The position numbers and the translations under genes were made by a program. Below, piece after piece: positions 23,890 to 36,100 of a stretch of DNA of 64,000 nt (its first letter is position 1; each line of letters opens with the position of its first letter). The DNA is from Colletes latitarsis. Taxonomy: Eukaryota > Arthropoda > Insecta > Hymenoptera > Colletidae. Where the stretch lies: the NCBI RefSeq assembly GCF_051014445.1, contig NC_135141.1, positions 10,044,001 through 10,108,000 of the forward strand, given 5' to 3'. The notes beneath the pieces were generated by a model. It saw only the letters and a program-made list of their open reading frames with translations. It was not told the origin of the DNA and ran no database searches.

Positions 23890-26800
23890 TGATCCAAAAC
23901 AGACAAGGACCCAGGATCTGGCCAACAAGTATGCGAAAAATGCGAACGTATGAGCCAGATCATTGCAAATACCAGACCTAACACAAACCTATCCGGTGTT
24001 AACCTCTAAAATATTGATCGAATCCAGGTTTAATTGACTGTGTCAGTGTGGTACCACATTACTGCGTGATCCAAAACAGAAAAAAAACCCAGGATATGGC
24101 CATCAAGTATACGAAAAATGCGAAAATGTGAGCCAGATGAGGGCAAATCCGAGACATACCCCGACCTATCCGGTGATACCCTCTAAAATGTTGATCGAAT
24201 CCAGGTTAAGTTGACAGTTTCAGTGTGGTTCCACATTACTACGTGATCCAAACCAGAGAAAAACCCAGGATCTGGCCAACAAGTATGCGAAGAATGCGAA
24301 AGTATGAGACAACTGAGGGCAAACCCCAGGTCTGACCCAGACCTAACCGGTGGTATCCCCTAATATATTGATCGTATCCAGGTTTTATTGACTGTTTCAG
24401 TGTGGTACCACATTACTACGTTATCCAAACCATAAAAAACCCAGGATCTGGCCAACAAGTATACGAAAAATGCGAATGTATGAGCAAGATGGGGCAAAAC
24501 CCAGACCAAAGTCAAACCTAATCGGTGCTATCCTCTAAAATAGAGATCGAATCCAGGTTTAATTGACTGTTTCAGTTTGAAACCACATTACTACGATATC
24601 CAAACCAGAAAAAGCCCAGGATCAGGCCAACAAGTATGCGAAGAAAGCGATATGATGAGCCAGATCATTGCAAATACCAGACCTAACACAAACCTAACCG
24701 GAGTTATCCTCTAATATATTGATCGTATCCAGGTTTGATTGACTGTTTCTGTGTGGTACCACATTACTACGTTATCCAAACCATAAAAAACCCAGGATCT
24801 GGCCAACAAGTATGCGAAGAATGCGAAATGATGAGCCAGGTCATTGCAAATAGCAGACCTAACACAAACCTAACCGGTGTTATCCCCTAAAATAGAGATC
24901 GAATCCATGTTTAATCGACTGTTTCAGTGTGGTACCACATTACTACGTTATCCACACCAGAAAAATACCCCAGGAACTGGCCAAGAAGTATGCGAAAAAT
25001 GCGAAAGTACGAGCCAGATGAGTGCAAATCCGAGACCTAACTCGGACCTAACCGGTGCTATCCTCTAAAATATTGATCGAATCCAGGTTTAATTGGCTGT
25101 ATCACTGTGGTACCACACTACTACGTTATCCAAACCAGAGAAAACCCAGGTACTGGCCAACAAGTATGCGAAATATGCGGAAGTATGAGACAACTGACGG
25201 CAAATCCCAGACGTGACCCAGACCTAACCGGTGGTATCGTCTAATATATTTATCGTATCCAGGTCTAATTGACTGTTTCAGTGTGGTACCACATTACTGC
25301 GTGATCCAAACCAGAAAAAGCCCTGGACCTGGCCAACAAGTATGCGAAAATGCGAAATGATGAGCCAGGTCATTGCAAATCCAAGACCTAACTCAGACCT
25401 AATCGGTATTATCCCCTAAAATAGATTTCGAATCCCGGTTTAATTGACAGTTTCAGTGTGGTACTGCATTACGACGTTATCCAAGCCAGAAAAAACCCAG
25501 GATCTGGCCAACAAGTATGCGAAAATGCGAAAGCATGAGGCAGATGTGGGCACATCCCAGACCAAAAACAAACCTATCCGGTGTTATCCCCTAAAATATT
25601 GGTCGAATCCTGGTTTAGTTGACAGTTTCAGTGTGGTTCCACATTACTACGTGAACCAAACCAGAGAAAAACCCAGGATCTGGCCAACAAGTATACGAAA
25701 AATGCGAAAGTATGAGCCAGATGAGGGCAAATCCGAGACATAACTCGGACCTAACCGGTGGTATCCTCTAAAATATTGATCAACTGCAGGTTTAATGGAC
25801 TGTTTCAGTGTGGTCCCACATTACTACATTATCCAAACGGAAAAAAAACCTCTTGATCTGGCCTAGAAGTATGCGAGATCTGCGAAAGTATGAGCCAGAT
25901 GGTTGCAAATCTCAGACCAAACCCAGACCTAACCGGTGTTATCCCCTAAAATAGAAATCGAATCCAGGTTTAATTGACAGTTTCAGTGTGGTACCGCATT
26001 ACTACGTTATCCAAACCAGAAAGAACTCACGATCTGGCCAACAAGTATGCGAAAATGCGAAATGATGGGCAAGGTCAGTGCAATTATCAGACATAACACA
26101 AACCTAACCGGTGTTATCCTCTAATATATTGATCGTGTCCAGGTTTGATTGACTGTTTCAGTGTGGTACCACATTACTCCGTGATCCAAACCAGAAAAAG
26201 CCCAGGATCTGGCCAACATGTTTGCGAAAACTGCAAACGTATGAACCAGATGGGGGCAAGTCCCAGACCTAACACAAACCTGACCGGTGTTATCCCCTAA
26301 AATAGAGATCGAATCCAGGTTTAGTTGACCGTTTTAGTGTGGTACAACATTACTACGTTATCCACACCAGAAAAGAACCCCAGGATCTTGCCAACAAGCA
26401 TGCGAACAATGCGAAAGTATGAGCCAGATCATTGCAAATACCAGACCTAACACAAATCTAACCGGTGTTATCCCTTAAAATAGAGATCGAATCCAGGTTT
26501 AATTGACTGTTTCAGTGTGGTACCACATTACTACGTTAACCACACCAGAAAAAAACCCGACGAACTGGCCAAGAAGTATGCGAAAAATGCGAAAGTATGA
26601 GCCAGATAAGTGCAAATCCGAGACCTAACTCAGACCTAACCGTTGTTATCCTCTAAAATATTGATCGACTCCAGGTTTAATGGACTGTTTCAGTGTGGAA
26701 CCACATTACTACGTTATCTACACCAGAAAAAAAACCCCAGGATCTGGCCAAGAAGTATTCGAAAAATGCGAAAGTATGAGCCAGATGAGTGCAAATCCGA

Positions 26801-29800
26801 GACCTAACTCAGACCTAACCGGTGTTACCCTCTAAAACATTGATCGATCCAGGTTTAATGGACTGTTCCAGTGTGGAACCACATTACTACGAGATCCAAA
26901 CCAGAAAAAGCCCAGGATCTGGCAAGCAAGTATGCGAAAAATGCGGAAGTAATAGCTAGATGATGGCAAATACCAGACCTAACACACACCTAACCGCTGT
27001 TATCCCCTAAAATATTAGTTACATCCAGGTTTAATTGACTGTTTCAGTGTGGTACCACATTACTACGAGATCCAAACCAGAAAAAGCCCAGGATCTGGCC
27101 AACAAGTATGCGAAGAATGCTGAAGTAGGAGCCAGATGATGGCAAATACCAGACCTAGCTCACACCTAACAGCTGTTATCCCCTAAAATATTGGTCAAAT
27201 CCAGGTTTAGTTGGCTGTATCACTGTGGTACCACATTACTAAGTGAACCAAACCAGAAAAAGCCCAGGATCTGGACAACAGGTATGCGAAAATGCGAAAG
27301 TATGAGCCAGACGAGGGCAATACCCAGACCTAACTCGGACCTAACCGGTGTTATCCTCTAAAATATTGCTCGAAAGCAGGTTTAATTGACTGTTTCAGTG
27401 TGGTACCACATTACTACGTGATCCAAAACGGAAACAATCCCAGGTTCTGGCCAACAAGTATGCGAAAAATGCTGAAGTAGGAGCCAGATGATTGCAAATA
27501 CCAGACCTAACACAAACCTAGCCGCTGTTATCCCCTAAAATATTGATCGACTCCAGGTTTAATTGACTGTTTCAGTGTGTAACCACATTACTACGTTATC
27601 CACACCGGAAAAGAACCCCAGGATCTGGCCAAGAAGTATGCGAAAAATGCGAAAGTATGAGCCAGACATGTGCAATTCCCAGACCTAACTCGGACTTAAC
27701 CGGTGTTATCCTCTAAAATATTGATCGAAAGCAGGTTTAATTTACTGTTTCAGTGTGGAACCACATTACTACGTGATCATAAACCAGAAGAAAACCCAGG
27801 ATCTGGCCAACAGGATTGCGAAAAATGTGAAAGTAGGAGACAATTGAGGGCAAATCCCAGACGTGACCCAGACCTAACCGGTGGTATCCTGTAATATATT
27901 GATCGACTCCAGGTTTAATTGACTGTTTCAGTGTGATACCACATAACTACGCTATCCACACCAGAAAAAACCCACAGTGTCTGGCCAAGAAGTATGCGAA
28001 AAATGCGAAAGTATGAGCCAGAGGAGTGCAAATATCAGACCTTTCACAAACCTAACCGGTGTTATCCCCTAAAATATTGATCGAGTCCAGGTTTAATTGA
28101 CTGTTTCAGTGCGGTACCACTTTACTACATTATCCAAACCATAAAAAACCCTGGATCTGGCCACCAATTATGCGAAAACTGCGAAAGTATGAGCCAGATG
28201 ATTGGTAATACCAGACCTAAACACAAACCTAACAGGTGTTATCCTCTAAACTATTGATCGAATCCAGGTTTAGTTGACAGTTTCAGTGTGGTACCACATT
28301 ACTACGTTATCCAAACCAAAAGAAAACCCAGGATCTGGCCAACAAGTATGCGAAAATGCGAAAGTATGAGCCAGACGAGGGCAATTCCCAGACATAACTC
28401 AGACCTAACCGTTGTTATCCTCTAAAATATTGATCGAATCCTGGTTTAGTTGACTGTTTCAGTGTGGAACCACATTACTACGATAGCCAAAGCTGAAAAA
28501 CCCCAGGATCTGGCCAACAAGTATGCGAAAAATGCGAAAATATGAGCCAGATCATTGCAAATACCAGACCTAACACAAACCTGACCGGTGTTATCCCCTA
28601 AAATAGAGATCGAGTCCAGGTTTAATTGACAGTTTCAGTGTGGTACCACATTACTACGTTATCCACACCAGAAAAAAAACCCACGGACAGGCCAAGAAGT
28701 ATGCGAAAAATGCGAAAGTATGAGCCAGATGAGTGCAAATCCGAGACCTAACTCAGACCTAACCGTTGTTACCCTCTAAAACATTGATCGACTCCAGGTT
28801 TAATGGACTGTTCCAGTGTGGAACCACATTACTACGTTATCCACACCAGAAAAAAACCCCAGGATCTGGCCAAGAAGTATGCGAAAAATGCGAAAGTATG
28901 AGCCAGATGAGTGCAAATAACTCAGACCTGACAGGTGCTATCTTCTAAAATATTGATCGAAAGCAGGTTTAATTGACTGTTTCAGTGTGGAACCATATTA
29001 CTACGTTATCCAAACCAAAAGAAACCCAGGTTTTGGCCAACAAGTATGCGAAAATGCGAAATGATGAGCCAGGTCATTGCAAATACCAGACATAACACAA
29101 ACCTAACCGGTGTTATCCTCTAAAATATTGATCGAATCCAGGTTTAATAGAGATCGAGTCCAGGTTTGACTGTTTCAGTGTGGAACCACATTACTACGAT
29201 ATCCAAACCAGAAAAAAAATCATGATCTGGCCCACAATTATGCGAAAACTGCGAAAGTATGAGCCAGATGGGTGCAAATCCCAGACCAAACCCAGACATA
29301 ACCGGTGTTATCCCCAAAAATAGAGATCGAATCCAGGTTTATTTGAATGTTTCAGTGTGGTACCGCAATACTACGTTATCCAAAACAGAAATAATCCCCG
29401 GTTCTGGCCAAGAAGTATACGATAAATGCGAAAGTATGAGCCAGATCATTGCAAATACCAGACCTATCACAAACCTAACCGGTGTTATCCCCTAAAATAT
29501 TGGTCAAATTCAGGTTTAATTGACTGTTTCAGTGTGGTACCACATTACTACGAGTACCAAACCAGAAATAGCCCAGGATCTGGACAACAAGTATGCAAAA
29601 ATGCGAATGCATGAGCCAGATGATTGCTAATACCAGACCTAGCACAAACCTAACCGGTGTTATCCTCTAAAATATTGATCGAATCCAGGTTTAATTGACT
29701 GTTTCAGTGTGGAACCACTTTACTACGATATCCAAAGCAGGAAAAACCCAGGATCTGGCAAGCAAGTATGCGAAAAATGCGAAAGTATGAGCCAGATGAT

Positions 29801-29929
29801 TGCTAATACCAGACCTAAACAGAAACTTAACAGGTGTTATCCTCTAAACTATTGATCGTATCCAGGTTTAGTTGACAGTTTCAGTGTGGTTCCACATTAC
29901 TACGTGATCCAAACCAAATAAGCCCAAGA

Positions 29930-29945
29930 TCTGGTCAACAAGTAT
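29930..29945. repeat. Target-site duplication, left copy (truncated R1-clade fragment)
   Basis: A 16-bp sequence, TCTGGTCAACAAGTAT, repeated exactly at 30138-30153. The first three bases may partly be microhomology with the element, because the fragment sequence also ends in TCT. Confidence 0.85.
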
Positions 29946-30137
29946 TTTTTTTTTTTTTTTTTTTTTGTCGTGGGGAAAATCTTCAAAAAACTCCCTCACA
30001 CCTCCTTGGGGAGAGGTGGGAGGGGTGTGTGGGATTCCCCGCGCCCGTACAACGACAGGCGCGGGACCTACCCACTGAAAACCCCACGGTGACCCTTCGG
30101 CACGCTTTGGGAGGATACCGGGAATCGCTCGAAGCAT
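29946..30137 (-). mobile_element. 5'-truncated R1-clade non-LTR fragment (3' UTR and poly(A) only)
   Basis: A T-run (29946-29966) followed by GC-rich sequence that is the reverse complement of the last 190 or so bases of the full element at about 36601-36793, with only a few mismatches. It is therefore a 3'-terminal copy inserted in the opposite orientation, keeping the poly(A) tail and part of the 3' UTR and no coding sequence. A perfect target duplication of up to 16 bp flanks it. Removing the insert and one duplication restores a 175-bp monomer between the landmarks at 29854 and 30237. Its 5' end corresponds to position 36601 of the full element, at the edge of the loop of the first 3' UTR hairpin. 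Confidence 0.9.
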
Positions 30138-30153
30138 TCTGGTCAACAAGTAT
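30138..30153. repeat. Target-site duplication, right copy (truncated R1-clade fragment)
   Basis: Exact repeat of 29930-29945, continuing into the normal GCGAAAATGCG of the monomer. Confidence 0.85.
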
Positions 30154-30869
30154 GCGAAAATGCGAATGTATGAGCCAGATGATCGCTAATACCAGACCTA
30201 AACAGAAACCTAACAGGTGTTATCCTCTAAACTATTGATCGTATCCAGGTTTAGTTGACAGTTTCAGTGTGGTTCCACATTACTACGTGATCCAAAAGAG
30301 AAAGTAACCCAGGATCTGGCCAACAAGTATGCGAAGAATGCGAAAGTATGAGCCAGATGAGGGCAAATCCGAGACATAACCCAGACCTGACCGGTGCTAT
30401 CCTCTAAAATATTGATCGAAAGCAGGTTTAATTGACTGTATCAGTGTGGAACCACATTACTACGATATCCAAACCAAAAGAAGCCCAGGATCTGGCCAAC
30501 AAGTATGCGAACATGCGAAATGAAGAGCCAGGTCATTGCAAATCCAAGACCTAACTCAGACCTAACCGCTGTTATCCCCTAAAATATTGGTTGAATCCAG
30601 GTTTAATTGAATGTTTCAGTGTGGTACCACATTACTACGTGAACCAAACCAGAAGAAGCCTAGGATCTGGACAACAAGTATGCGAAAATGCGAATGTATG
30701 AGCCAGATGATTGCAAATACCAGACCTAGCACAAACCTAACCGGTGTTATCCTCTAAAATATTGATCGAAAACAGGTTTAATTGACTGCTTCAGTTTGGA
30801 GCCACATTGCTACGATATCCAAAGCAGAAAAAACCCAGGATATGACAAGCAAGTATGCGAAAAATGCGG
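30154..30869 (+). repeat. Satellite array between the two R1-clade insertions
   Basis: About four monomers. The unit just right of the truncated fragment is almost identical to the unit just left of it (shared GCTAATACCAGACCTAAACAG and CTCTAAACTATTGATCGTA), so neighbouring monomers were duplicated locally. Confidence 0.95.
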
Positions 30870-30881
30870 AAGTAGGAGCCA
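30870..30881. repeat. Probable target-site duplication, left copy (R1-clade element)
   Basis: AAGTAGGAGCCA here and AAGTATGAGCCA at 36794-36805 match in 11 of 12 bases. Both forms are common satellite variants, so the mismatch may be a later mutation or conversion. Landmarks at 30764 and 36864 leave exactly 176 bp after removing the insert. Confidence 0.7.
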
Positions 30882-31269
30882 CATTCCCTCAGGGGCTGCC
30901 AGCCTTTCAGCTGCAGTACGGGCTTAACGAACCCGGGGTACCCGAGTCATACACACACCGTAAGCCTCCTGTTGGTCGTCACAACGACCCATTCACAATT
31001 CCCTATTGGTTTTGTGAATGGTACGTGACGGCAGGAGGAACGGGGGTCTTGGCTTAACCGCCTGGGCCACGAGTATGGCGACTCTATAAAATCGCCCTCC
31101 AATCCTAAGCTATGGTGCGCGGCGATGGGATGCATGGTTGGGGGAGAAGGCCCAATCCCAAGCGACCACCTCCGGGGAACCTGCCGAACCCCCGGAGTAT
31201 ATAGGCTTACCCGGGTAAGGCGGCTCTGCCCGGGCGGACCTTTTCTTCCGACCTGCTCGTGGGAATATT
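30882..31269 (+). other. 5' UTR of the R1-clade element
   Basis: A GC-rich leader of 388 bp beginning CATTCCCTCAGGGGCTGCC. No coding signal is supported before the ATG at 31270. Elements of this type use internal promoters, but I see no motif specific enough to call one. Confidence 0.7.
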
Positions 31270-33146
31270 ATGGAGTTCAATATTAAAACGGGGATGGGAC
31301 GGGGTAAGTCAGAGGGGGAGGAGGAAGGCGGTGTTGGGACTGGAGTGACGGCGCTCGCGCCGCCTCCTGCGCCTGGCCCGGCTTCGTGGAAGGTGGAGGA
31401 GGACGACGAGACTGCGTCAGTCTCGTCCTTCTCCTCCACAAGGAGCCTCATAGGCTCTAAGAGGAAGAGGGCGGGGCAGGCCATCGTCGAGGTGGGCGGG
31501 GCGATGAGCCCGTCGGTGAGGCTGAGTTGCCTCAGGGACGAGGTGACCGAGGAGATATCGGAGAGGATCTCCTCGTCCCTGAGGCGGGTGGAGAAAGTCG
31601 CCGCTGCCTGCGCCTTTAAGGGGCAGAAAAGCGGTGGCGCGGAGGCCCTGAAGGCTGCGGCGGAGGAAATGAGGGAGGCGGCGCGGGAGCTCAGAGGGCG
31701 GAACGCCCGCCTGCAGCTCCTGTTGGAGGAGGAGCGACAGGGGAGGAGGAGGGCAGAGGCGCTGTGGAACAGCGCGGCCCTCCCTCCCATCCTCCTTCTC
31801 CTCCACCGCCGCGTCCCTCGGCGGAGGTAAATAAGCGGAGTGCGGCGGCAGTGGTGCGGGGCACCGCGGGCCCCTCCACCCGCACTCCGCCCGTGAAGAA
31901 GTCCCCGTCCTCCTCAGAAGACGATCTTCTGAGGAGGATTGGGGACATGATTGATGGCAAGCTGGCCGCCTTCCGGGAGGAGCTCCTCGCCGGAAGAGCG
32001 GTCAGCAGGAAGGCGGTGCCTCCCCGACCTGTTCCGGTACAGTCGGGGAAGGCAAAGAAGGGCGGAGTGAAGGCTCCGCCCAGCGTTGCGGCACCAGGGC
32101 CCCGGGTCGCGACCCCCAAGGGGGGTGGTGTACCCGTGGTCGCGGTGGTCGCGTCCTCCACAGCACCCTCCCAAGGGGGGGTGGCGTGGAGTGAGGTGGT
32201 GGGGCGGAAGGCGAAACGGGCGGCGAGGAAGGCCTCGCAACCGCGGCCTCCGCCTCCGCCGCCGGCGGCCAAGGTAAAGGCCGCGAAGGTCGGGAAGGCA
32301 CGACCAGGTCGTCCCCCAAAAACGGCAGCGGTGACGCTGACCGTTGCGCAGGGGGGCGACCTGACCCTCGCGGAGGCGATGCGGCTCGCCAGGGAGAATA
32401 TCTCCCTGGAAGAGCTGGGCATCGCCTCCGTGAGGGCGAAGAGGGCCGTGACCGGGGGTCTCTTGCTGGAGATCCCCGGTGCAGAAGGCGGCGCGAAGGC
32501 GGATCGTCTCGCCCAGAGGCTCCGGCAGCAGCTGGGCGAGCGAGGTGTCGGGTTGCCCGGCCCACGAAGCGCACGGAGATGCGCGTTTGTGGGCTGGACG
32601 ACTCGGTCAGCGCACAGGATGTGTCCCGTGCCCTTGCGAGGGCGGGGGACTGTCCTGTGGAGGACCTGCGGATCGGAGAGATCCGCAGGTCGCCCTCCGG
32701 CCTCGGGTCGGTGTGGGCCCGGTGCCCCCTCTCCGCCGCCCGTAAGGTGGCGGAATCCGGGAGGGTGTTGGTGGGGTGGGTTTCGGCGCGAGTGGAAATC
32801 CTCGCGCCGCGCCCGCTCCAGTGTCACCGCTGCCTCGAATTGGGGCACGTGAGGCAGTGGTGCACCTCGCCGGTGGACCGCAGCGGTCAGTGTTACCGCT
32901 GCGGTGCCAAAGAGCACCGTGCGAGTCAGTGCTCGGCGGCCCCCCACTGCCCGCTGTGTGCGTACATGGGGAGGCCAGCCGATCACAGGGTGGGGAGCAA
33001 GAAGTGCTCCCCCCCCCTCCCGGAAGGAGAGGAACAGGCGGGCTGCACCGGCTCCGGTGCCGAGGGCGGTGGCATCGTCCTCCATGGAGGTGGACGGTGC
33101 TACGGGGACGGACGGCCGGAAGGAGGCTGGCGCGGCCATTAATTAA
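31270..33146 (+). pseudogene. ORF1 (Gag-like, three CCHC knuckles), broken by three apparent frameshifts
   Basis: Homologues encode the RNA-binding protein that packages element RNA. Four consecutive frame segments make up the gene. From 31270 there is an acidic/serine-rich start and a charged, probably coiled-coil stretch (EEMREAARELRGRNARLQ) to about 31770. The next frame runs to about 32540 and holds a proline/lysine-rich part and a helical KADRLAQRLRQQL region. The third begins before RPTKRTEMRVCGLDDS (about 32558) and contains three zinc knuckles: CHRCLELGHVRQWC (32821-32862), CYRCGAKEHRASQC (32891-32932) and CPLCAYMGRPADH...KKC (32948-33007). After a C9 run (33009-33017) the conserved-looking tail ending SSSMEVDGATG... 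lies in another frame and stops at TAA 33144-33146. The shifts equal two one-base losses and one one-base gain. They may be real decay or consensus errors in GC-rich homopolymers. Without the C9 correction, the third frame stops at 33140-33142. Confidence 0.8.
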
Positions 33147-33148
33147 TG
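33144..33148 (+). promoter_or_regulatory. TAATG stop/start overlap between ORF1 and ORF2
   Basis: The TAA ending the last ORF1 frame (33144-33146) shares its final A with the ATG of ORF2 (33146-33148). A UAAUG junction is known to support coupled termination and reinitiation in the R1-clade element SART1. Use here is inferred from identity of the motif and position. Confidence 0.6.
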
Positions 33149-36100
33149 CCGCCCCGCCTCCTCCTCCAGGCCAACCTCAACCACTGCCGCGCGGCACAGT
33201 ACTTGATGTCCCAAGTCCTCGCGGAGTGGGGGGTTGGCCTGGCGGTCGCCGCCGAGCCGTACCGCGTCCCTGATCACCCTCATTGGGTGGGCGACGCGGA
33301 CGGCTTGGTGGCGACGGTATGGGGAGGGGGCGACGGGTCCCCACCGTTCTCCTTGTTGGAGCGCGGTCGGGGATTCGTCGCCGTGGACTGGGGGGGAGTC
33401 GCTGTGGTGGGGTGCTACATTTCGCCCCGTAGCGGTCACGCTGCGTTCGAGCTGTACTTGGCCGAGGTCGCGGCATGCGTGCAGCGCTACGCGGCCCGGC
33501 CGTTGCTGGTCCTGGGGGATTTTAATGCCAAGTCGGTGGCTTGGGGATCCCCCAGGACCTCCGTTCGCGGCGGGATCCTGGGCGATTGGGCGGCGGGGCT
33601 CGACCTCCGGGTATTGAACCGGGGGTCGGAGCACACATGCGTGCGGCGATATGGGGGGTCCATCGTGGATGTTGGATTCGTGACCCCCAACGCCGTGCGC
33701 ATGGTGTCGGGTTGGCACGTGGTCGCGGGGGCAGAGACACTCTCCGATCACCGGTACATCCGGATGGAGGTCTCTGCCGCCGCGAGTGCATCCCGACACG
33801 GCCGCCTGCGTGGCACCCCACCACGCCGCTGGGCGCTTCGGCGCCTGGACAAGGACGCCCTGATGGCAGCTGCCCTCGCTGCAACTTGGCCGCAGGGAGC
33901 GGCCGAGTTGCCGAGCATAGAGGAGGAGGTCGCCCGGCTCGGAGCATTGGTCGCGGGTATTTGCGACGCGGCGATGCCTCGGGTCGGGCGGGCTTCTCCT
34001 CGCCGGGCGGTGTACTGGTGGTCGGACGCGATCGCGGAGTTGCGAGTTGCGACTGTCCGCGCCCGACGCCAGTACACCCGCGCGCACCGTCGTCAACGTA
34101 CAGGCGACGGCGTGGCGCGAGCGAGGGCAGCTGATGACCTGTATGGAGCATACCGCGTGGCGCGGGTTGCTCTGCAGGTCGCCATCAAACGGGCCAAGAC
34201 CCGGGCATGGAAGGAGGTCCTCCAGACCCTTGATGACGATCCATGGGGGCGCCCATATAAGGTGGTGCTGAATGAGCTCCGCCCGTGGGCGCCCCCCGTC
34301 ACCGAGGGTCTTGACCCCCGGCTGCTGGAGGACGTAGTCAATACACTCTTCCCAATTGGGGAGAGGGGACCGCGTCCTCCGGCGGCGGCGGCTGTCCCAG
34401 TGGAGTGGACGGCCGAGCTGGGGGTCACGCAGGAGGAGCTGGCAGCGGCCATCAGACGGCTCGGGGTTCGTAACACGGCCCCGGGTCCGGATGGTGTGCC
34501 CGGCCGGGTTTTGGTCTTGACCCAGGGCGTCCTTGGGGCCGACCTCAGGCGGTTGTTCGACTGCTGCCTGAGGGACGGGCGATTCCCCCCCAGTTGGAAG
34601 GTGGCGAGGATGGTCCTCCTCCGGAAGGAGGGTCGGCCCGCGGAGTCTCCCTCCGCATACCGGCCCATTTGTCTCCTCGACGAGGTGGGCAAGCTCTTCG
34701 AGCGGGTGATTGCTGCCCGCCTCGTCGAGCACCTGTCGCGGGGTGATCCCGGTCTGGCCGACTGCCAGTTTGGTTTCCGGGGGGGCCGATCGACTTTCGA
34801 CGCGATAGGTCGTGTGAGGGCCCTCTCGGGGGCGACCGTCTCCCGGGGAGGGGTGGCATTGGCAATATCCTTGGATATTGCCAATGCCTTTAACACCCTC
34901 CCCTGGGAAGAGATAAGGAGGGGACTCGAATATCATCGGGTCCCCCCTTGTCTCAGGGCGGTCGTCGGGGATTATCTCCGCGGCAGGTGGATCGAGTATC
35001 CGGGCCGGGATGGTGATATGCGGAGGGAGGTGTACTGCGGTGTTGCGCAGGGGTCGGTCCTCGGGCCACTCCTGTGGAACATCGCGTACGACTCGGTATT
35101 GCGGGCCGGCCTCCCCGACGGCGTCAGCACGGTGTGTTATGCGGATGACACACTGGTGCTGGCCGTCGGGGCGCACTGGGGGAGGGCTATGCGTCGCGCG
35201 GAGGAGGGGTCGCAACGCGTCGTCGACCGGATCAGGGGGATGGGGATGACGGTGGCGGTCCATAAGACCGAGGTGATTGCGTTTCATTCACCTCGGCAGG
35301 ATCCGCCACCCCCTCTGATCCGGGTGGGTGGGGCTGACATCGAGGTGAAGCCCCAGATCAGGTATCTAGGGCTGATCCTCGATAGCCACTGGCGTTTCGA
35401 GGAGCATTTCCGCTGCCTGGTCCCCCGGTTGGAAAGGATGGTTGCGGCTCTGGGCCGGATCTTGCCCAACCTGGGGGGCCCGGCGGGCCGAGTTCGTCGC
35501 CTCTATGTGGCAATGGTCCAGTCGGTGGCCCTATACGGGGCCCCCGTCAGGGCGGACGACCTGGCTGCCTCCCGGCGCAGCATGACTATGCTGCGTCGGG
35601 TGCAGAGGCGCATGGCGCTCAGGGTCGTCCGCGGGTATCGGACCATGTCACATGAGGCGGCGACGGTTCTAGTGGGGATGCCGCCCATGGACCTGCTCGC
35701 GCGGTCGCACGCGGTGATGTACCGGCACCGCGTCGACCGTCGCGCGGGGGTGGGAGCGGTCCCAGGCGGGCAGGAACCTGCTTGGGGCGATTTGAAGCGC
35801 CAGGCCCGGCAGTCCGTGTTGCTCGCGTGGCAGGAGCGGCTGGCTCTGCCAACCGCGGGGCACCGGACTGTCGGGGCGGTTCGGCCACTCCTGAAGGAGT
35901 GGCTGGACAGAGGCCATGGCAGCCTCACCTACCGGATGGCACAGGTATTTTCCGGGCATGGCAGCTTCGGAAGATACCTGTGCCGGATAGGGAAGGAGCC
36001 GACGTCGCGTTGCTGCCACTGCGACGCTGAGCAGGACACGGCGGATCATACCCTGGAGGTATGCCCCGCGTGGGAGGGGGAGCGCCGTGTCCTGGTCGGC

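Larger units (their letters stand above)
16026..29929 (+). repeat. Satellite array, segment II
   Basis: About 79 monomers of the same family continue in phase with segment I. Variants common here include GTTTAGTTGACAG, GAAGAATGCGATATGATGAG and AAAATAGAGATCGA. One irregular unit at about 29128-29170 contains a partial internal duplication in which the CCAGGTTTAAT landmark is followed by a second, truncated CGAGTCCAGGTTTG. No gene is seen. Confidence 0.96.

Noticed and set aside
29945..29966. T-run as a microsatellite or transcription terminator.
   Set aside because: It is the complement of the poly(A) tail of the inverted R1-clade fragment, flanked by its target duplication.
32002..33139. Long antisense proline/arginine-rich frames opposite ORF1.
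   Set aside because: These are composition artefacts; the sense strand carries three consecutive zinc knuckles.
33143..35287. A 714-codon antisense frame opposite ORF2, and other long frames opposite or overlapping 31110-36857.
   Set aside because: GC-rich coding DNA leaves antisense frames open. They show no domains, while the sense frame has complete endonuclease and RT motifs.
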